NCBI RefSeq assembly: GCF_020524045.1
Contig: NZ_JAIVKL010000012.1
Coordinates: 1-64,000, forward strand
Reading direction: 5' to 3'
DNA length: 64,000 nucleotides
DNA from: Metabacillus litoralis
GTDB lineage: Bacteria; Bacillota; Bacilli; Bacillales; Bacillaceae
Shown here: positions 52,512-62,749 of the stretch, one piece after another
How positions within the stretch are numbered: the stretch's first letter is position 1
Layout of the letters: every line of letters starts with the position of its first letter
Position numbers and translations under genes: made by a program
The notes under the pieces: generated by a model
What the model was told of the DNA's origin: nothing
The model's database searches: none
The model's input: the letters and a program-made list of their open reading frames with translations, nothing else

Positions 52512-53336
52512 CTATTCAAAAAGATCATTTCTACTACTTAGAAACTCATTTACTATTTTACCAAAAAAATGAGGTTGTTCTACATGAATTGCATGACCTG
52601 TAGAATTTATTTCTTTAATTATAGAATTTTCTAGTAGATTTTGCATCTTTTTTGCTATTTCACAAAACTTTTTATCTTGCTCTCCACATAGTATGAGTAC
52701 AGGTATTTTCAAACATGAAAGCTTAGTCCATAAAGACGGTTGAGTGCCTGTTCCCATACCCATTAAGCTATTAGACAAACCTACGGGTGAATTTTTTAAT
52801 CTTTGCTTTCTTATTCTTTCCCTTTTTTCAGCAGGCAGTCGCTTTTGTGATAAAAACAGGGGAATGTTTTCCCACTTGTTCACAAATTCTACTATACCTT
52901 TTCTAGTAATTTCTTCTGCTAGCTTCTGATCTGCATGCTTACGATCTTCTCTTAAGACAGAATCATCGATTCCTGGAGAACTGCTCTCAAGAATCAATCT
53001 TTTTACTCGCTTTGGGTAGGCTGTAGCAAATGATAGCGCTAATCTTCCTCCCATTGAATAGCCTAACATATATACGCGATCAAGGTGAAGATTATCCAAT
53101 ATCGTTACTATATCTTCAACCACTTCCTTCATAGTATACCTTGAGGAATCAAGAGGACTCTCAGTTTCCCCATGACCGATAATATCAATTAGTAAAATGT
53201 TGTAAGATGGAAATTCTTTCACCACTTCTATCCAGCTTTTTGTTGATCCTGTAAATCCATGAAGAAGAACAAGGGTATCAGCATCCTCGTTGTTTGTTGT
53301 CACTTCAACATGATATTCGATACCTCTAATTTTCAT
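52512..53336 (-). CDS. menH: SHCHC synthase MenH (alpha/beta hydrolase)
   Basis: 274 residues. Nucleophile GYSMGG (about 93-98), oxyanion region LLHGFTGSTKSW, Asp in LILCGEQDKKF, His in GHAIHVEQP. Eliminates pyruvate from SEPHCHC to give SHCHC. Overlaps menD by 11 bases. Confidence 0.92.
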   Translation of the reverse strand: MKIRGIEYHVEVTTNNEDADTLVLLHGFTGSTKSWIEVVKEFPSYNILLIDIIGHGETESPLDSSRYTMKEVVEDIVTILDNLHLDRVYMLGYSMGGRLALSFATAYPKRVKRLILESSSPGIDDSVLREDRKHADQKLAEEITRKGIVEFVNKWENIPLFLSQKRLPAEKRERIRKQRLKNSPVGLSNSLMGMGTGTQPSLWTKLSCLKIPVLILCGEQDKKFCEIAKKMQNLLENSIIKEINSTGHAIHVEQPHFFGKIVNEFLSSRNDLFE

Positions 53337-55080
53337 CGTTCAACACTTTTCTTATTTCCTGGGAAACATGATCTAACAATTCCCGATGAACTTTGACACG
53401 AGTGTTTCGGTTTGTTTGAACTTCGAGAACTTTCAACCCTTTATTAGACCACGTTTGTTCAAAATAAGATTGGAATTCTTCCCAACTGTTAATTTTTTTA
53501 AAATCTCCACCGTACATGTCAACAACTTTTGAATAATCTAATTCAGTTGGCGTTCCATATAGTCTTTCAAAATGTTTTTCTTCAGATGATTGCGGTAAAA
53601 ATGAGAAAATACCTCCTCCATCATTATTCACTAAAATAATGGTAAGATTCAGCTTGTTCATTTTTGCTGCTAACAGTCCATTTAAATCATGATAAAAAGA
53701 CAAATCTCCTATTAAAAGAAAGGTAGGTTTACTTTGATCTGCACTAATACCCAATGCAGTTGAAATGACCCCATCAATTCCATTAGCACCTCTATTACAG
53801 TAAAATTCAATATCCTTTAATGTATTCCTAAAAAAGGTATCAAGATCACGTATTGGCATACTGTTTCCAACAACCAATTTACATTGATTAGGAAGAGCTT
53901 TTTGCAGAGCTTGTACAACTTTCCCTTCAAAGAGTTCTGTGATATTTTCTAGACTTTCTTCTATTGTATGATCATGAATTGACTGAGATAAAACCCATTT
54001 TTCATAATAGCTTGATGTATTCCGTTTAGGGAGTACTTTAATCAACTCTTTACAAAATAACTCTTCTTCATAGGAAATTAAGTGTGAAGAATTTAAAGTT
54101 GGATCTCGATATTCACCACTAGAATCAACAACAATTTGCTTAATATCAGGATTATTTTTCAGCATTTTCATTAAAGGTTTTGACACTGGCATAGCACCAA
54201 ATCGAATAACAATCGTAGGTTTTAAAGTGTCTACAATAGCTGGATACTTTAACAATGTATCATAGCTATCAATGATTCCATTTTTATTATGTTTCCCTCC
54301 GCGCATCTGTGATAGTGGATCCGCTAATATTGGGTAACTTAAACATTTTGAAAGTAGAAGCACTTCTTCTGTATATGATGTTTTTTGATTATCACCACAT
54401 ATGATGATTCCTTTTTGTTCACTTTCAAAGAGTTCAACGATTGATTGAATATCTTCTTCTCTCAATGAAGTTATTCCAGCAGTTGTATGTAAGTAATTCT
54501 TTCTATTTTCATGTGTGTCCCATAAGTTTTGCAACTTAAGATTAGGAATTAGTGGTTCTCTAAACGGAAAATTCAAATGAACAACACCTTGAGGATTTGT
54601 ACTTGATATTCCAACGGCTCTTCCTGCTATTGTCCGAGAATATCTAAGCATGTCATCATTACTCTCTGGTAATGAAAGATCAACAAACCATTTTGAATAG
54701 TTTCCATACATATTAATTTGATTTATCGCCTGTGGAGCTCCGACATCTCTTAACTCATGAGGTCGATCTGCAGTTAAGATTAATAATGGAACTCTTGAAT
54801 AATGTGCTTCAACGATAGCTGGATAATAATTTGCAGCAGCTGTACCTGATGTGCATAGTAAGGCTACAGGCTTTTTCCCTGACTTGGCCAAGCCAAGAGC
54901 AAAAAAGCCTGCTGATCTTTCATCTATGTTAATATATGATGTTAAATCTGGATGTTCTAACATTAACATTGCAAGAGGAGTAGACCGAGACCCAGGACTT
55001 ATCACAATCTGCTTAACTCCTGCTCGTGAAAGTTCATCAACAAAACTGGCTACATAGCGTGTAAATGAATCCTCACTCAT
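53326..55080 (-). CDS. menD: SEPHCHC synthase MenD
   Basis: 584 residues, ThDP-dependent. N-terminal Pyr domain with VISPGSRSTPLAMLM and the catalytic-type Glu in NIDERSAGFFALG; PP domain with ThDP motif GDLSFYHDLNGLL...NNDGGGIFSFL. Joins isochorismate and 2-oxoglutarate. Overlaps menF by 8 bases and menH by 11, so the three are translationally coupled. Confidence 0.97.
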   Translation of the reverse strand: MSEDSFTRYVASFVDELSRAGVKQIVISPGSRSTPLAMLMLEHPDLTSYINIDERSAGFFALGLAKSGKKPVALLCTSGTAAANYYPAIVEAHYSRVPLLILTADRPHELRDVGAPQAINQINMYGNYSKWFVDLSLPESNDDMLRYSRTIAGRAVGISSTNPQGVVHLNFPFREPLIPNLKLQNLWDTHENRKNYLHTTAGITSLREEDIQSIVELFESEQKGIIICGDNQKTSYTEEVLLLSKCLSYPILADPLSQMRGGKHNKNGIIDSYDTLLKYPAIVDTLKPTIVIRFGAMPVSKPLMKMLKNNPDIKQIVVDSSGEYRDPTLNSSHLISYEEELFCKELIKVLPKRNTSSYYEKWVLSQSIHDHTIEESLENITELFEGKVVQALQKALPNQCKLVVGNSMPIRDLDTFFRNTLKDIEFYCNRGANGIDGVISTALGISADQSKPTFLLIGDLSFYHDLNGLLAAKMNKLNLTIILVNNDGGGIFSFLPQSSEEKHFERLYGTPTELDYSKVVDMYGGDFKKINSWEEFQSYFEQTWSNKGLKVLEVQTNRNTRVKVHRELLDHVSQEIRKVLNDEN

Positions 55081-56485
55081 TATCTATCCCTCCTAGCGCA
55101 GACATCATTGGTTTTAGTTTCATTTTTGTTTCAAGGTATTCAGATTTCGGATTAGATTCTTCGACAATTCCACAGCCAGCAAATAGCGCTACATTATGAC
55201 CTTCGATTAAACCTGAGCGGATAGCCACAACGAATTCTCCGTTATCTTCATCGTCTAGCCAACCTATAGGGGCAGCATACCAGCCTCTATGCATTGGTTC
55301 TAGCTCTCTAATCTTTTCAATTGCTTTTTCTTTTGGAAAACCACCAAGAGCAGGTGTAGGATGAAGCTTTTCCACTATTGAAAGCAATGAATAGCCTTTT
55401 TGAACATAGCCCTTAACAGGAGTATAAAGATGTTGAATGTTCTTTGTTTTAAAAAGTGTTGGCAATTTTGGTGAAATCACCTCATAGCAACAATTCGTTA
55501 ATGCTTTTTTAATCATCTTTACAACAATATCATGTTCAATTAAATTTTTAGCATCACTTAACAGTTGTTCTCCTAGTTCGATATCAAGTTCTTTTGTTTT
55601 ACCTCTTTTAATTGATCCGGCCAAACATGTAGAAAGCACTTCATTGTCTTGCTTCTTAATTAAACGTTCAGGTGTAGCCCCAACAAAATGCTGCAAGCCA
55701 TTTTCAAAACCAAAAACAAAACTTGTCGGCTGTTCTTTCTGCAGTCGACTTAACACTTGATAAGGATTTACCTTATCAGTAAATTTCAAGTGAACTTCTC
55801 TGGCTAAAACAACTTTATCCATTTCTTTCAAACGAATATCATTTGTAGCCTTTTCAACCGCTTTAAGCCATTGTGATGTTTTATATTCAATTGTTGAAAA
55901 TTCGTTAACCTTTTCACAATCTATTTGATAATGAGATATGTTTAGAGAATATGACTGCTCAAAGTGTTTTAAACAAGATAATAAATCATCATGTGGTGTG
56001 ACCAATTTATTCACTGTAAGAAACGTTTTATTATTTACTATTGTCACCATCATTGTTGGTAACATGAATTTTGCCTCAGAAAAAGCGTCCCATAATGGAT
56101 CTTTTTCTTTTATAGGATCAAATGAAAATCCACCAAAAAGAAGTGGACCTGTTCCATTTTGTCTTTCTTTGTCTTTATCATGTATAACTCTTTTATTAAA
56201 ACGCTTCCATTCTTTTTCAATTGCCGAAAAGCGTTCAGTTGTAGAATAGTTATTTTCTAAAATAAGTTCATTTCCAACACCTACTAATGTAAAGTCACGT
56301 TCAGGTGTTGACCAAATAAACCGTTCTCCCAAAAAAAGTTCTTCACAAGAAGCTAAGAAATGTAGGGGGTCAATTGCATCCACTTCTCTTATGCGACTTA
56401 CGATGACCGACTGATTCGTTTGCTTTGCCTCTTCCAATGATTGTTGTATTAATTCTTTTATTGTATGATCCAAAGTTGTTATCAA
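55073..56485 (-). CDS. menF: Menaquinone-specific isochorismate synthase
   Basis: 470 residues, chorismate-binding (anthranilate synthase I-like) family. Conserved VLAREVHLKF, FVGATPERLI, CLAGSIKRG, HPTPALGGFPKEKA and the C-terminal GCGIVEESNPKSEYLET are all seen. Converts chorismate to isochorismate. TTG start with GGGGGG 6 bases upstream. First gene of menFDHBEC. Confidence 0.95.
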   Translation of the reverse strand: MITTLDHTIKELIQQSLEEAKQTNQSVIVSRIREVDAIDPLHFLASCEELFLGERFIWSTPERDFTLVGVGNELILENNYSTTERFSAIEKEWKRFNKRVIHDKDKERQNGTGPLLFGGFSFDPIKEKDPLWDAFSEAKFMLPTMMVTIVNNKTFLTVNKLVTPHDDLLSCLKHFEQSYSLNISHYQIDCEKVNEFSTIEYKTSQWLKAVEKATNDIRLKEMDKVVLAREVHLKFTDKVNPYQVLSRLQKEQPTSFVFGFENGLQHFVGATPERLIKKQDNEVLSTCLAGSIKRGKTKELDIELGEQLLSDAKNLIEHDIVVKMIKKALTNCCYEVISPKLPTLFKTKNIQHLYTPVKGYVQKGYSLLSIVEKLHPTPALGGFPKEKAIEKIRELEPMHRGWYAAPIGWLDDEDNGEFVVAIRSGLIEGHNVALFAGCGIVEESNPKSEYLETKMKLKPMMSALGGIDNE

Positions 56486-56520
56486 GCTTATCCCCCCGAC
56501 ACCGAAAAATTGCTTTTATA

Positions 56521-56549
56521 AAGATACACCTAGCAAGAAGGCGTGTCAA
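56521..56549 (-). promoter_or_regulatory. SigmaA promoter of the men operon
   Basis: TTGACA (56544-56549) and TATCTT (56521-56526) on the minus strand, 17 bases apart, 36 bases upstream of menF. The rest of the 56486-56960 gap is AT-rich; around 56630-56730 it shows a decayed half of a family 2 element. Confidence 0.75.
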
Positions 56550-56629
56550 TAGTATCTATTTTTAAGTCTCTATTTTGAAAAGTTTTTCACTGTTTGACAC
56601 TAATTATGTGTTAAGAACTATTTATTATC

Positions 56630-56730
56630 ACATAAAAGAGACCATAATATTTAAGAAAGTTATGACTAGACTTTATGCATTACTGTTAACTTCTAATATA
56701 AAATGCAGCAAGGTTTAAGAAAACAGTCAT
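56630..56730. repeat. Partial, decayed family 2 MITE-like sequence
   Basis: ACTAGACTTTATGCATTACTGTTAACTTC and the end GCAGCAAGGTTTAAGAAAACAGTC resemble the right half of the 31.3 kb and 48.4 kb copies. The left end is not recognised. Confidence 0.4.
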
Positions 56731-56960
56731 TTTAAATAAATAAGACTAAAAATCGTTTTATATCCTTATTATATATCTTGAAGAACAGGATTAAAATGAA
56801 AACGTATCGAACAATTACTGATTTTATAGGAACAACTGGTAATAATAAGCTAAAATGACAATATGAAAAAACATTGACACCCTTAGGTTATTTTTCTAAA
56901 CTATGTTATGGAGTCGTTTCTATGAACTTTTTGTTTTTCGCTAAAAAAAGGAGAGATCGT

Positions 56961-57893
56961 ATGCAACCTCAAACATCGCCGCACCTTTCCTCTGTTAACA
57001 AGGAAACAGGCTGGAAAGTTTGGTGGATGCTTCTTCGTCCACATACTTTATCAGCAGCTTTTATTCCTGTTACAATTGGAACTGTGATCGCTTTGCATGA
57101 AGGATCCATAAAGCTCTCATTATTCATCGCAATGCTTATTGCTTCTATTTTAATACAAGCAGCGACAAATATGTTTAATGAGTACTTTGATTATAAACGT
57201 GGTTTAGATACAGAAGCATCTGTTGGAATTGGTGGTGCGATTGTACGAAATGGAATTAAAGCAAAAACAGTTTTGAAATTAGCTTTTGCCTTTTTTCTTG
57301 TCGCAACATTAATTGGAATTTATATATGTTTCATGTCATCTTGGTGGATAGCAGCTGTTGGTGTTATTTGTATGTTAGCCGGTTACTTTTATACAGGTGG
57401 ACCTATTCCCATTGCTTACACACCATTTGGTGAGATTGTAGCTGGATTTTTCATGGGTAATGTTATTGTATTAATAGCCTACTATATCCAAACTCAAACC
57501 ATTACAGGGAAAGTTTTCTTGATCTCAATTCCAATCGCCATATTAGTTGGAGCAATCTTAACAGCCAACAATATTCGTGATCTTGATGGTGATAAAGAAA
57601 ACGGTAGAAAAACGTTAGCAATATTGTTAGGAAAAAGAAACTCAATTATTTTCCTAGCAGGAATGTTTATCACTTCATACCTTATCATTTTTGTTTTATT
57701 ATTTATAGGATTTACAAGTTTTTGGTCATTACTTGTTCTCCTGAGCATACCAAAAGCTTATTCGGCAGTAAAACAATTTATTGGCAAAACTCAACCAATA
57801 GAAATGATGCCAGCAATGAAAGCAACTGCTCAAACGAATATTCAATTTGGATTTTTACTTGCACTCGGTTTATTAATAAGTCATTTTATTTAA
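56961..57893 (+). CDS. menA: 1,4-Dihydroxy-2-naphthoate polyprenyltransferase
   Basis: 310 residues from the ATG at 56961 (GGAGAG 5 bases upstream); a 29-codon N-terminal extension is open but has no binding site. UbiA family with nine helices. Prenyl-diphosphate motifs NMFNEYFDYKRGLD (about 58-71) and DLDGDKENGRKTLA (about 192-205). Joins heptaprenyl diphosphate to DHNA in the membrane. Divergent from menF with a shared 475-base region. Confidence 0.95.
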   Translation: MQPQTSPHLSSVNKETGWKVWWMLLRPHTLSAAFIPVTIGTVIALHEGSIKLSLFIAMLIASILIQAATNMFNEYFDYKRGLDTEASVGIGGAIVRNGIKAKTVLKLAFAFFLVATLIGIYICFMSSWWIAAVGVICMLAGYFYTGGPIPIAYTPFGEIVAGFFMGNVIVLIAYYIQTQTITGKVFLISIPIAILVGAILTANNIRDLDGDKENGRKTLAILLGKRNSIIFLAGMFITSYLIIFVLLFIGFTSFWSLLVLLSIPKAYSAVKQFIGKTQPIEMMPAMKATAQTNIQFGFLLALGLLISHFI

Positions 57894-57923
57894 AAACACG
57901 GATATTTCCTCCGTGTTTTTTTG
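57892..57923 (+). terminator. menA terminator
   Basis: AAAAACACGG / CCGTGTTTTTTT stem at the stop codon. Confidence 0.88.
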
Positions 57924-58009
57924 TACATTTTTTAACAATCATGTTTTGCCTTAAACTGCTCATAATAGGTATAGAACGAGAATATAGGAAGGAGCGTGGA
58001 ATCAATACT

Positions 58010-58765
58010 ATGCTTAATTCACAACAAGTAGAAACCTTCCGTTCACAGCTTTCATCAATGAAACAAGAAATTCATCAACGCTTTGAAATGACAGGACATT
58101 TCGGGCTAGAGGAATCACATCCACATGAATCTATTGGTGAGCTTTCTAGCTATGATAATCATCCAGCTGATGATGCTACTGCATTATATGAGCGTGAAAA
58201 AGATATTGCACTTAATGAACATACAGAAGAAGAGCTTGCTGATATTGAGAGAGCTCTACAGGCAATTGATAAAGGAACTTATGGAAAATGTGAGGTATGC
58301 GGAATTGATATTGCTCTTGAAAGACTTGAAGTGATTCCGACAGCTACTACCTGTAAAGAGCATGCACCAGAGCAGGTTGTTTCACACAACAGACCTGTTG
58401 AAGAAGGTGTGTTAATGCCACCTTTTGGAAAATTTAATTATGATGAACAAGACGAAAATGTTGCATTTGATGCAGAAGACGCCTATCAAATTGTCAATAG
58501 CTTTGGCTCTTCCGAAACACCATCTGATCTTTCCAATCCACAAGATCACTATAATGATGTTTATATGGAATCAGATGAACCAGACGGATATGTTGAGGAT
58601 TATGAAAACTTCATTGGTACTGATATAGAAGGGAAGGAAATAACTATTTTTCCTTCACAGCTCCATGAACAGTATGAGGATATGTTAGATGAAGAAGGAC
58701 TTATGACAACATTTGGTGATTTACCACCTTATGAAAAAGACCCGTATACTGAAGATAAGGCATAA
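58010..58765 (+). CDS. yteA: DksA/TraR-type zinc-finger protein YteA
   Basis: 251 residues from the ATG at 58010. N-terminal coiled coil (about 1-80), then a C4-type finger with CEVCG (about 104-108) and a distal Cys in TTCKEH, followed by a long acidic tail of 120 residues. The acidic tail is typical of the Bacillus YteA type and not of DksA itself. DksA relatives bind the RNA polymerase secondary channel; a role in sporulation or transcription for YteA is not settled. AGGAAGGAG lies 15 bases before the ATG, which is long spacing, so the true start may differ slightly. Confidence 0.85.
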   Translation: MLNSQQVETFRSQLSSMKQEIHQRFEMTGHFGLEESHPHESIGELSSYDNHPADDATALYEREKDIALNEHTEEELADIERALQAIDKGTYGKCEVCGIDIALERLEVIPTATTCKEHAPEQVVSHNRPVEEGVLMPPFGKFNYDEQDENVAFDAEDAYQIVNSFGSSETPSDLSNPQDHYNDVYMESDEPDGYVEDYENFIGTDIEGKEITIFPSQLHEQYEDMLDEEGLMTTFGDLPPYEKDPYTEDKA

Positions 58766-58829
58766 CTGGGACATAATTAAAGAAGTTATTCAAAAAGACG
58801 AATAAATCTAAATCAGTTAAGTTGAAGAA

Positions 58830-58965
58830 ACAAGTTCGTTTCATTGCGGTGCAGACACTCCATTCTCCGGGGAGGAAGCTAAGCCTCCTCAGCTACGCCT
58901 GCTTAGGTCTTAGCCTTTCCTCTATTCCCGTAGTAGTGTCTTTCGCTCCATTCCACTAGTTTTTA
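58830..58965. repeat. GC-rich Bacillus-type intergenic repeat
   Basis: From AAACAAGTTCGTTTCATTGC to GCTCCATTCCACTAG, with internal pairing AAGCTAAGCCTCCT / GGTCTTAGCC and GTGCAGACACT / AGTGTCTTTCGC. It is the same general class as the family 1 cores but not alignable end to end. It is followed by the hairpin element at 58984. Both lie in the 58766-59332 gap. Confidence 0.55.
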
Positions 58966-58983
58966 AAAATAGTATACAAAATC

Positions 58984-59095
58984 AAAAAAGTAAATAAAAA
59001 CCCGAATTATTAGGCGAATGATTAATTGATATCTTACCTAATAATTCGGGTTTATCATTAGTTTTAAAACTTATGTCACAGCCTCTTCCATTTAT
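58984..59095. other. Conserved-loop hairpin element, copy B
   Basis: A perfect 17-bp stem AAACCCGAATTATTAGG / CCTAATAATTCGGGTTT (58998-59053) around a loop with CGAATGATTAATTGAT. The loop and about 40 bases on the 3' side match copy A at 22236-22346. Confidence 0.65.
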
Positions 59096-59129
59096 TCAAA
59101 TTTGGAATATTATAGGAATTAACATCTTT

Positions 59130-59257
59130 ATCTGATTGAACAAGTGTATCATCGCTTCAAAGAGACAATCTTTAGAAGAAAAAATGCCACTATCTTTAGA
59201 TAGAGATGTTTCAAATCAAATGAGATTCTTAAAACAATAAAGTTTACGAAAATACCT
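59130..59257. repeat. Weak, decayed family 2 MITE-like sequence
   Basis: AGAAAAAATGCCACTATCTTTAGATAG and the end AACAATAAAGTTTACGAAAATACC resemble the right part of family 2. The left end is unclear. Confidence 0.4.
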
Positions 59258-59332
59258 ATTATTTATTAATTAAGAAGGGAAATTGTTTCTTTTAGCGAAT
59301 TTAATGGTATCTACATATTTGGAGGGATAAAG

Positions 59333-60121
59333 TTGAACGCACATGAAATTGATTACGTATTGCATGGAGATGATATGCAATGTGTAGAAATTGAATTAGA
59401 TCCAAATGAAAGTGTTGTTGCTGAAGCTGGTGGAATGATGATGATGGAAGATGGTATTGATATGGAAACCATTTTTGGAGATGGTGACAATAATCAAAAG
59501 GGATTTTTAGGAAAGCTTGTAGGTGCAGGAAAACGTGTTATTACAGGGGAAAGCTTGTTTATGACTGTTTTTACAAATAAAACCGGAGCTGGAAAGAAGC
59601 GTGTTTCTTTTGCTGCTCCATACCCTGGAAAAATTATTCCTGTAGATTTAAGTGAACAAGGTGGAAAAGTAATCTGTCAAAAGGATTCTTTCCTTTGTGC
59701 TGCTAAAGGTGTTTCAATTGGTATTGATTTTCAAAAGAAATTAGGTACTGGCTTTTTTGGTGGTGAAGGTTTTATTATGCAAAAGCTTGAAGGAGATGGC
59801 TTAGCATTTTTACACGCTGGTGGAACAATTATTCGCAGAGACTTACAACCAGGTGAGAAACTACGTATCGATACTGGCTGTCTTGTCGCACTTAGTAAAG
59901 AAGTAGATTATAATATCGAATATGTTGGAAAAATTAAATCAGCATTTTTCGGTGGAGAAGGACTGTTTTTTGCAACTGTCCAAGGACCTGGTACAGTATG
60001 GATTCAAACACTTCCATTTAGCCGCTTAGCGGATCGTGTTATTGCTAGCGCCCCATCTGCTGGGGGAGATTCACGTGGAGAAGGTAGTGTACTTGGAGGG
60101 CTTGGTAGGTTATTAGACTAA
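59333..60121 (+). CDS. AIM24 / TIGR00266 family protein
   Basis: 262 residues, all-beta, glycine-rich, with [28 protein letters not shown] and [17 protein letters not shown] as in the TIGR00266 family (related to mitochondrial AIM24 and tryptophan-RNA-attenuator-like folds). Biochemical role unknown. TTG start with GGAGGG 6 bases upstream. Stands alone. Confidence 0.88.
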   Translation: MNAHEIDYVLHGDDMQCVEIELDPNESVVAEAGGMMMMEDGIDMETIFGDGDNNQKGFLGKLVGAGKRVITGESLFMTVFTNKTGAGKKRVSFAAPYPGKIIPVDLSEQGGKVICQKDSFLCAAKGVSIGIDFQKKLGTGFFGGEGFIMQKLEGDGLAFLHAGGTIIRRDLQPGEKLRIDTGCLVALSKEVDYNIEYVGKIKSAFFGGEGLFFATVQGPGTVWIQTLPFSRLADRVIASAPSAGGDSRGEGSVLGGLGRLLD

Positions 60122-60162
60122 TAATTTTCACCATTTACTAAGCCTAAAATTGTTAACATAGC

Positions 60163-60203
60163 TCGAGTATAAAATCATCACAGCGATTTTATACTCGATT
60201 TTT
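60163..60203 (+). terminator. Terminator of the AIM24-family gene
   Basis: TCGAGTATAAAATC / GATTTTATACTCGA stem followed by TTTTT. Confidence 0.85.
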
Positions 60204-60343
60204 ACTAAGAACTGTTTTCTTATCTTTTTTATGGTTTATATCTTGCAACATGGATTTTAGACTGCAATTCTTCCAAAAGGCGGAAGGTGAAACACCGAAG
60301 CGCACAGCGCATGAATGAATTACCTTTCCTACTAAATTTTCTA

Positions 60344-62749
60344 TTAGACTCTAACTGCCATCGGATCAATCTTCCAAATATCCTTAGCATATTGCTGAAT
60401 CGTTCGATCGCTAGAAAAGAAACCAGAATGTGAAATATTAATTAATGCTTTCTCTAACCATTTATCATGCTGCTGATAAGCAACGCCAACCTTTTCTTGG
60501 ATATCAATATAAGATGCAAAATCCCTCAGAACAAAATACTGATCATTTTGTACAAGTAATGAATCTTTTATTGATTCAAACTCCCCTTCATCTTCAGAGA
60601 AAAATCCATTTGTCAATTGATCGACAACTTGACGAATTCTTAAGTCATGATGATAATATTCCATAGATCGATAACGACCATTTTCTTCATAATTTAGTAC
60701 CTCTTGAGCTGTTAACCCAAAGGTATAGATATGATCTTTCCCGACTTCTTCCATAATTTCAATATTTGCTCCATCGAGTGTGCCTACTGTTAATGCACCA
60801 TTCATCATAAACTTCATATTTCCTGTACCTGATGCCTCTTTGCTTGCCGTAGATATTTGCTCACTAACATCTGCAGCAGGAAAGATATCTTCAGCTAATG
60901 AAACGCGATAATTTTCCATAAATACAACTTTAATGACCTTTGAAACCCTTGGATCATTATTCACTTTATCAGCTAACGAGTGAATTAACTTGATAATCTT
61001 TTTTGCATAATAATAAGTTGGTGAAGCTTTAGCACCAAATATAAACGTACGAGGTTGGATCGTGTAATTTGCATCCTCTTTAAGACGGTTATATAAATAG
61101 ATAATATGAAGAACATTTAATAGTTGCCTTTTATAGGCATGCATTCTTTTTACCTGTACATCAAAAATAGAATCAATATCTACTAGAATTCCATTTTTAT
61201 CTGCAATTCTTTTCGCAAGGATTTCTTTTCTTTTTCGTTTCACATTCGCAAACTGTTCTTTTAAAGCAGGATGATAAATATGTCTTTTTAAATCAATCAA
61301 TTTATCTGGTTGTTGAACAAAGTCATCACCAATCGCTTCTTTAATTAAGTTAGTTAGCTCTGGATTTGCTTTTAATAACCATCGTCGATGAGTGATTCCA
61401 TTTGTTTTATTATTAAATTTCTTTGGATAAATATCATAAAAGGATTTCATTTCTCGGTGTTTTAAAATATCTGAATGAATTTTTGCAACACCGTTTATAC
61501 TGTTACTTCCTACGATAGCTAAGTGTGCCATCTTCACTAAATCGTGGGCAATGATCGCCATATGTTCAATTCGTTGCCAATCACCAGGATATTTATCCCA
61601 AAGTTCTGCACAGAAACGCTCATTAATTTCTTCGATGATCATAAATATTCTAGGCAACAAAGGTTTAAATAGATAAATAGGCCACTTCTCAAGCGCTTCT
61701 GATAAGATTGTATGATTTGTGTAGGAAAGTGTATTCGTTGTTACCTTCCATGCCTCATCCCATGTTAAACCTTCTATATCCATGAGCAAGCGCATTAATT
61801 CTGGTACAGCAAGTGCTGGATGAGTGTCATTGATATGAATTGCCACAGAATGATGTAGATGTCTAATATTTGAGTTCTCTTTTTTATATGAAGATACAAT
61901 ACTTTGTAAACTAGAAGAAACTAGGAAGTACTGTTGTTTTAACCTTAAAATCTTCCCTTCATCGTGTGTATCATCAGGATAGAGGAAATCTGTAATGGCT
62001 TCTGTATCTCTTTTATATGATAAAATATCTTGATTTGCTGAAAAAGCTGCTGGTTCAGCATTCCATAATCTTAAAGTATTCACTGTATCTACATGATATC
62101 CAACAACAGGCATATCATATGGTACAGCTAATACCTTTTCAGCTCCAATATGCTTAAAGGATAAAGCTTGATTATCGTAGCTCGTTTCGATTTTCCCCCA
62201 AAATAATATCTCTGTCGCTTCATCTGGTTTTCTAACTTCCCATACATTTCCGTGTCTTAACCATTGTTCAGGTAATTCTACTTGGTAACCATCAACTATT
62301 TTTTGATCAAAAAGACCATGTTTATAACGAATCCCATACCCATGACCTGGAAGATTTAGAGTTGCTAGTGAATCTAAAAAGCAAGCAGCAAGTCGACCTA
62401 ATCCACCATTACCTAATGCAGGGTCAGATTCACAATTTTCGATTTCACCCAAATTTATTCCTAAATCATTTAATCCATCCTCAACAATATCTTTAATACC
62501 TAAATTTAATAAATTTTGAACAAGTAATCGTCCTAATAAAAATTCGATCGACAAATAGTAAACTTGTTTCTTATTTTCGGATCTATATAGCTCATTTGTT
62601 TCAATCCATTTACTACTAATGTATTCTCTAACCATATTCCCTAACGTTAAATATTGGTCACGCTTTGTTGTTTCTTCAAACCCTTTTCCACACATGCTTT
62701 CAAGTCTTTTTAAAAAACTTTCCTTAAACCGATCACTGTTAGAGAACAT
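60344..62749 (-). CDS. glgP: Glycogen phosphorylase
   Basis: 801 residues from the ATG at 62749 (AGGAG 8 bases upstream). GT35 family. The PLP-binding lysine is in [20 protein letters not shown] (Lys about 650); [17 protein letters not shown] and the phosphate-site region are intact. Releases glucose 1-phosphate from glycogen. It overlaps glgA by 11 bases, as the last gene of the glg operon. Confidence 0.96.
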   Translation of the reverse strand: MFSNSDRFKESFLKRLESMCGKGFEETTKRDQYLTLGNMVREYISSKWIETNELYRSENKKQVYYLSIEFLLGRLLVQNLLNLGIKDIVEDGLNDLGINLGEIENCESDPALGNGGLGRLAACFLDSLATLNLPGHGYGIRYKHGLFDQKIVDGYQVELPEQWLRHGNVWEVRKPDEATEILFWGKIETSYDNQALSFKHIGAEKVLAVPYDMPVVGYHVDTVNTLRLWNAEPAAFSANQDILSYKRDTEAITDFLYPDDTHDEGKILRLKQQYFLVSSSLQSIVSSYKKENSNIRHLHHSVAIHINDTHPALAVPELMRLLMDIEGLTWDEAWKVTTNTLSYTNHTILSEALEKWPIYLFKPLLPRIFMIIEEINERFCAELWDKYPGDWQRIEHMAIIAHDLVKMAHLAIVGSNSINGVAKIHSDILKHREMKSFYDIYPKKFNNKTNGITHRRWLLKANPELTNLIKEAIGDDFVQQPDKLIDLKRHIYHPALKEQFANVKRKRKEILAKRIADKNGILVDIDSIFDVQVKRMHAYKRQLLNVLHIIYLYNRLKEDANYTIQPRTFIFGAKASPTYYYAKKIIKLIHSLADKVNNDPRVSKVIKVVFMENYRVSLAEDIFPAADVSEQISTASKEASGTGNMKFMMNGALTVGTLDGANIEIMEEVGKDHIYTFGLTAQEVLNYEENGRYRSMEYYHHDLRIRQVVDQLTNGFFSEDEGEFESIKDSLLVQNDQYFVLRDFASYIDIQEKVGVAYQQHDKWLEKALINISHSGFFSSDRTIQQYAKDIWKIDPMAVRV

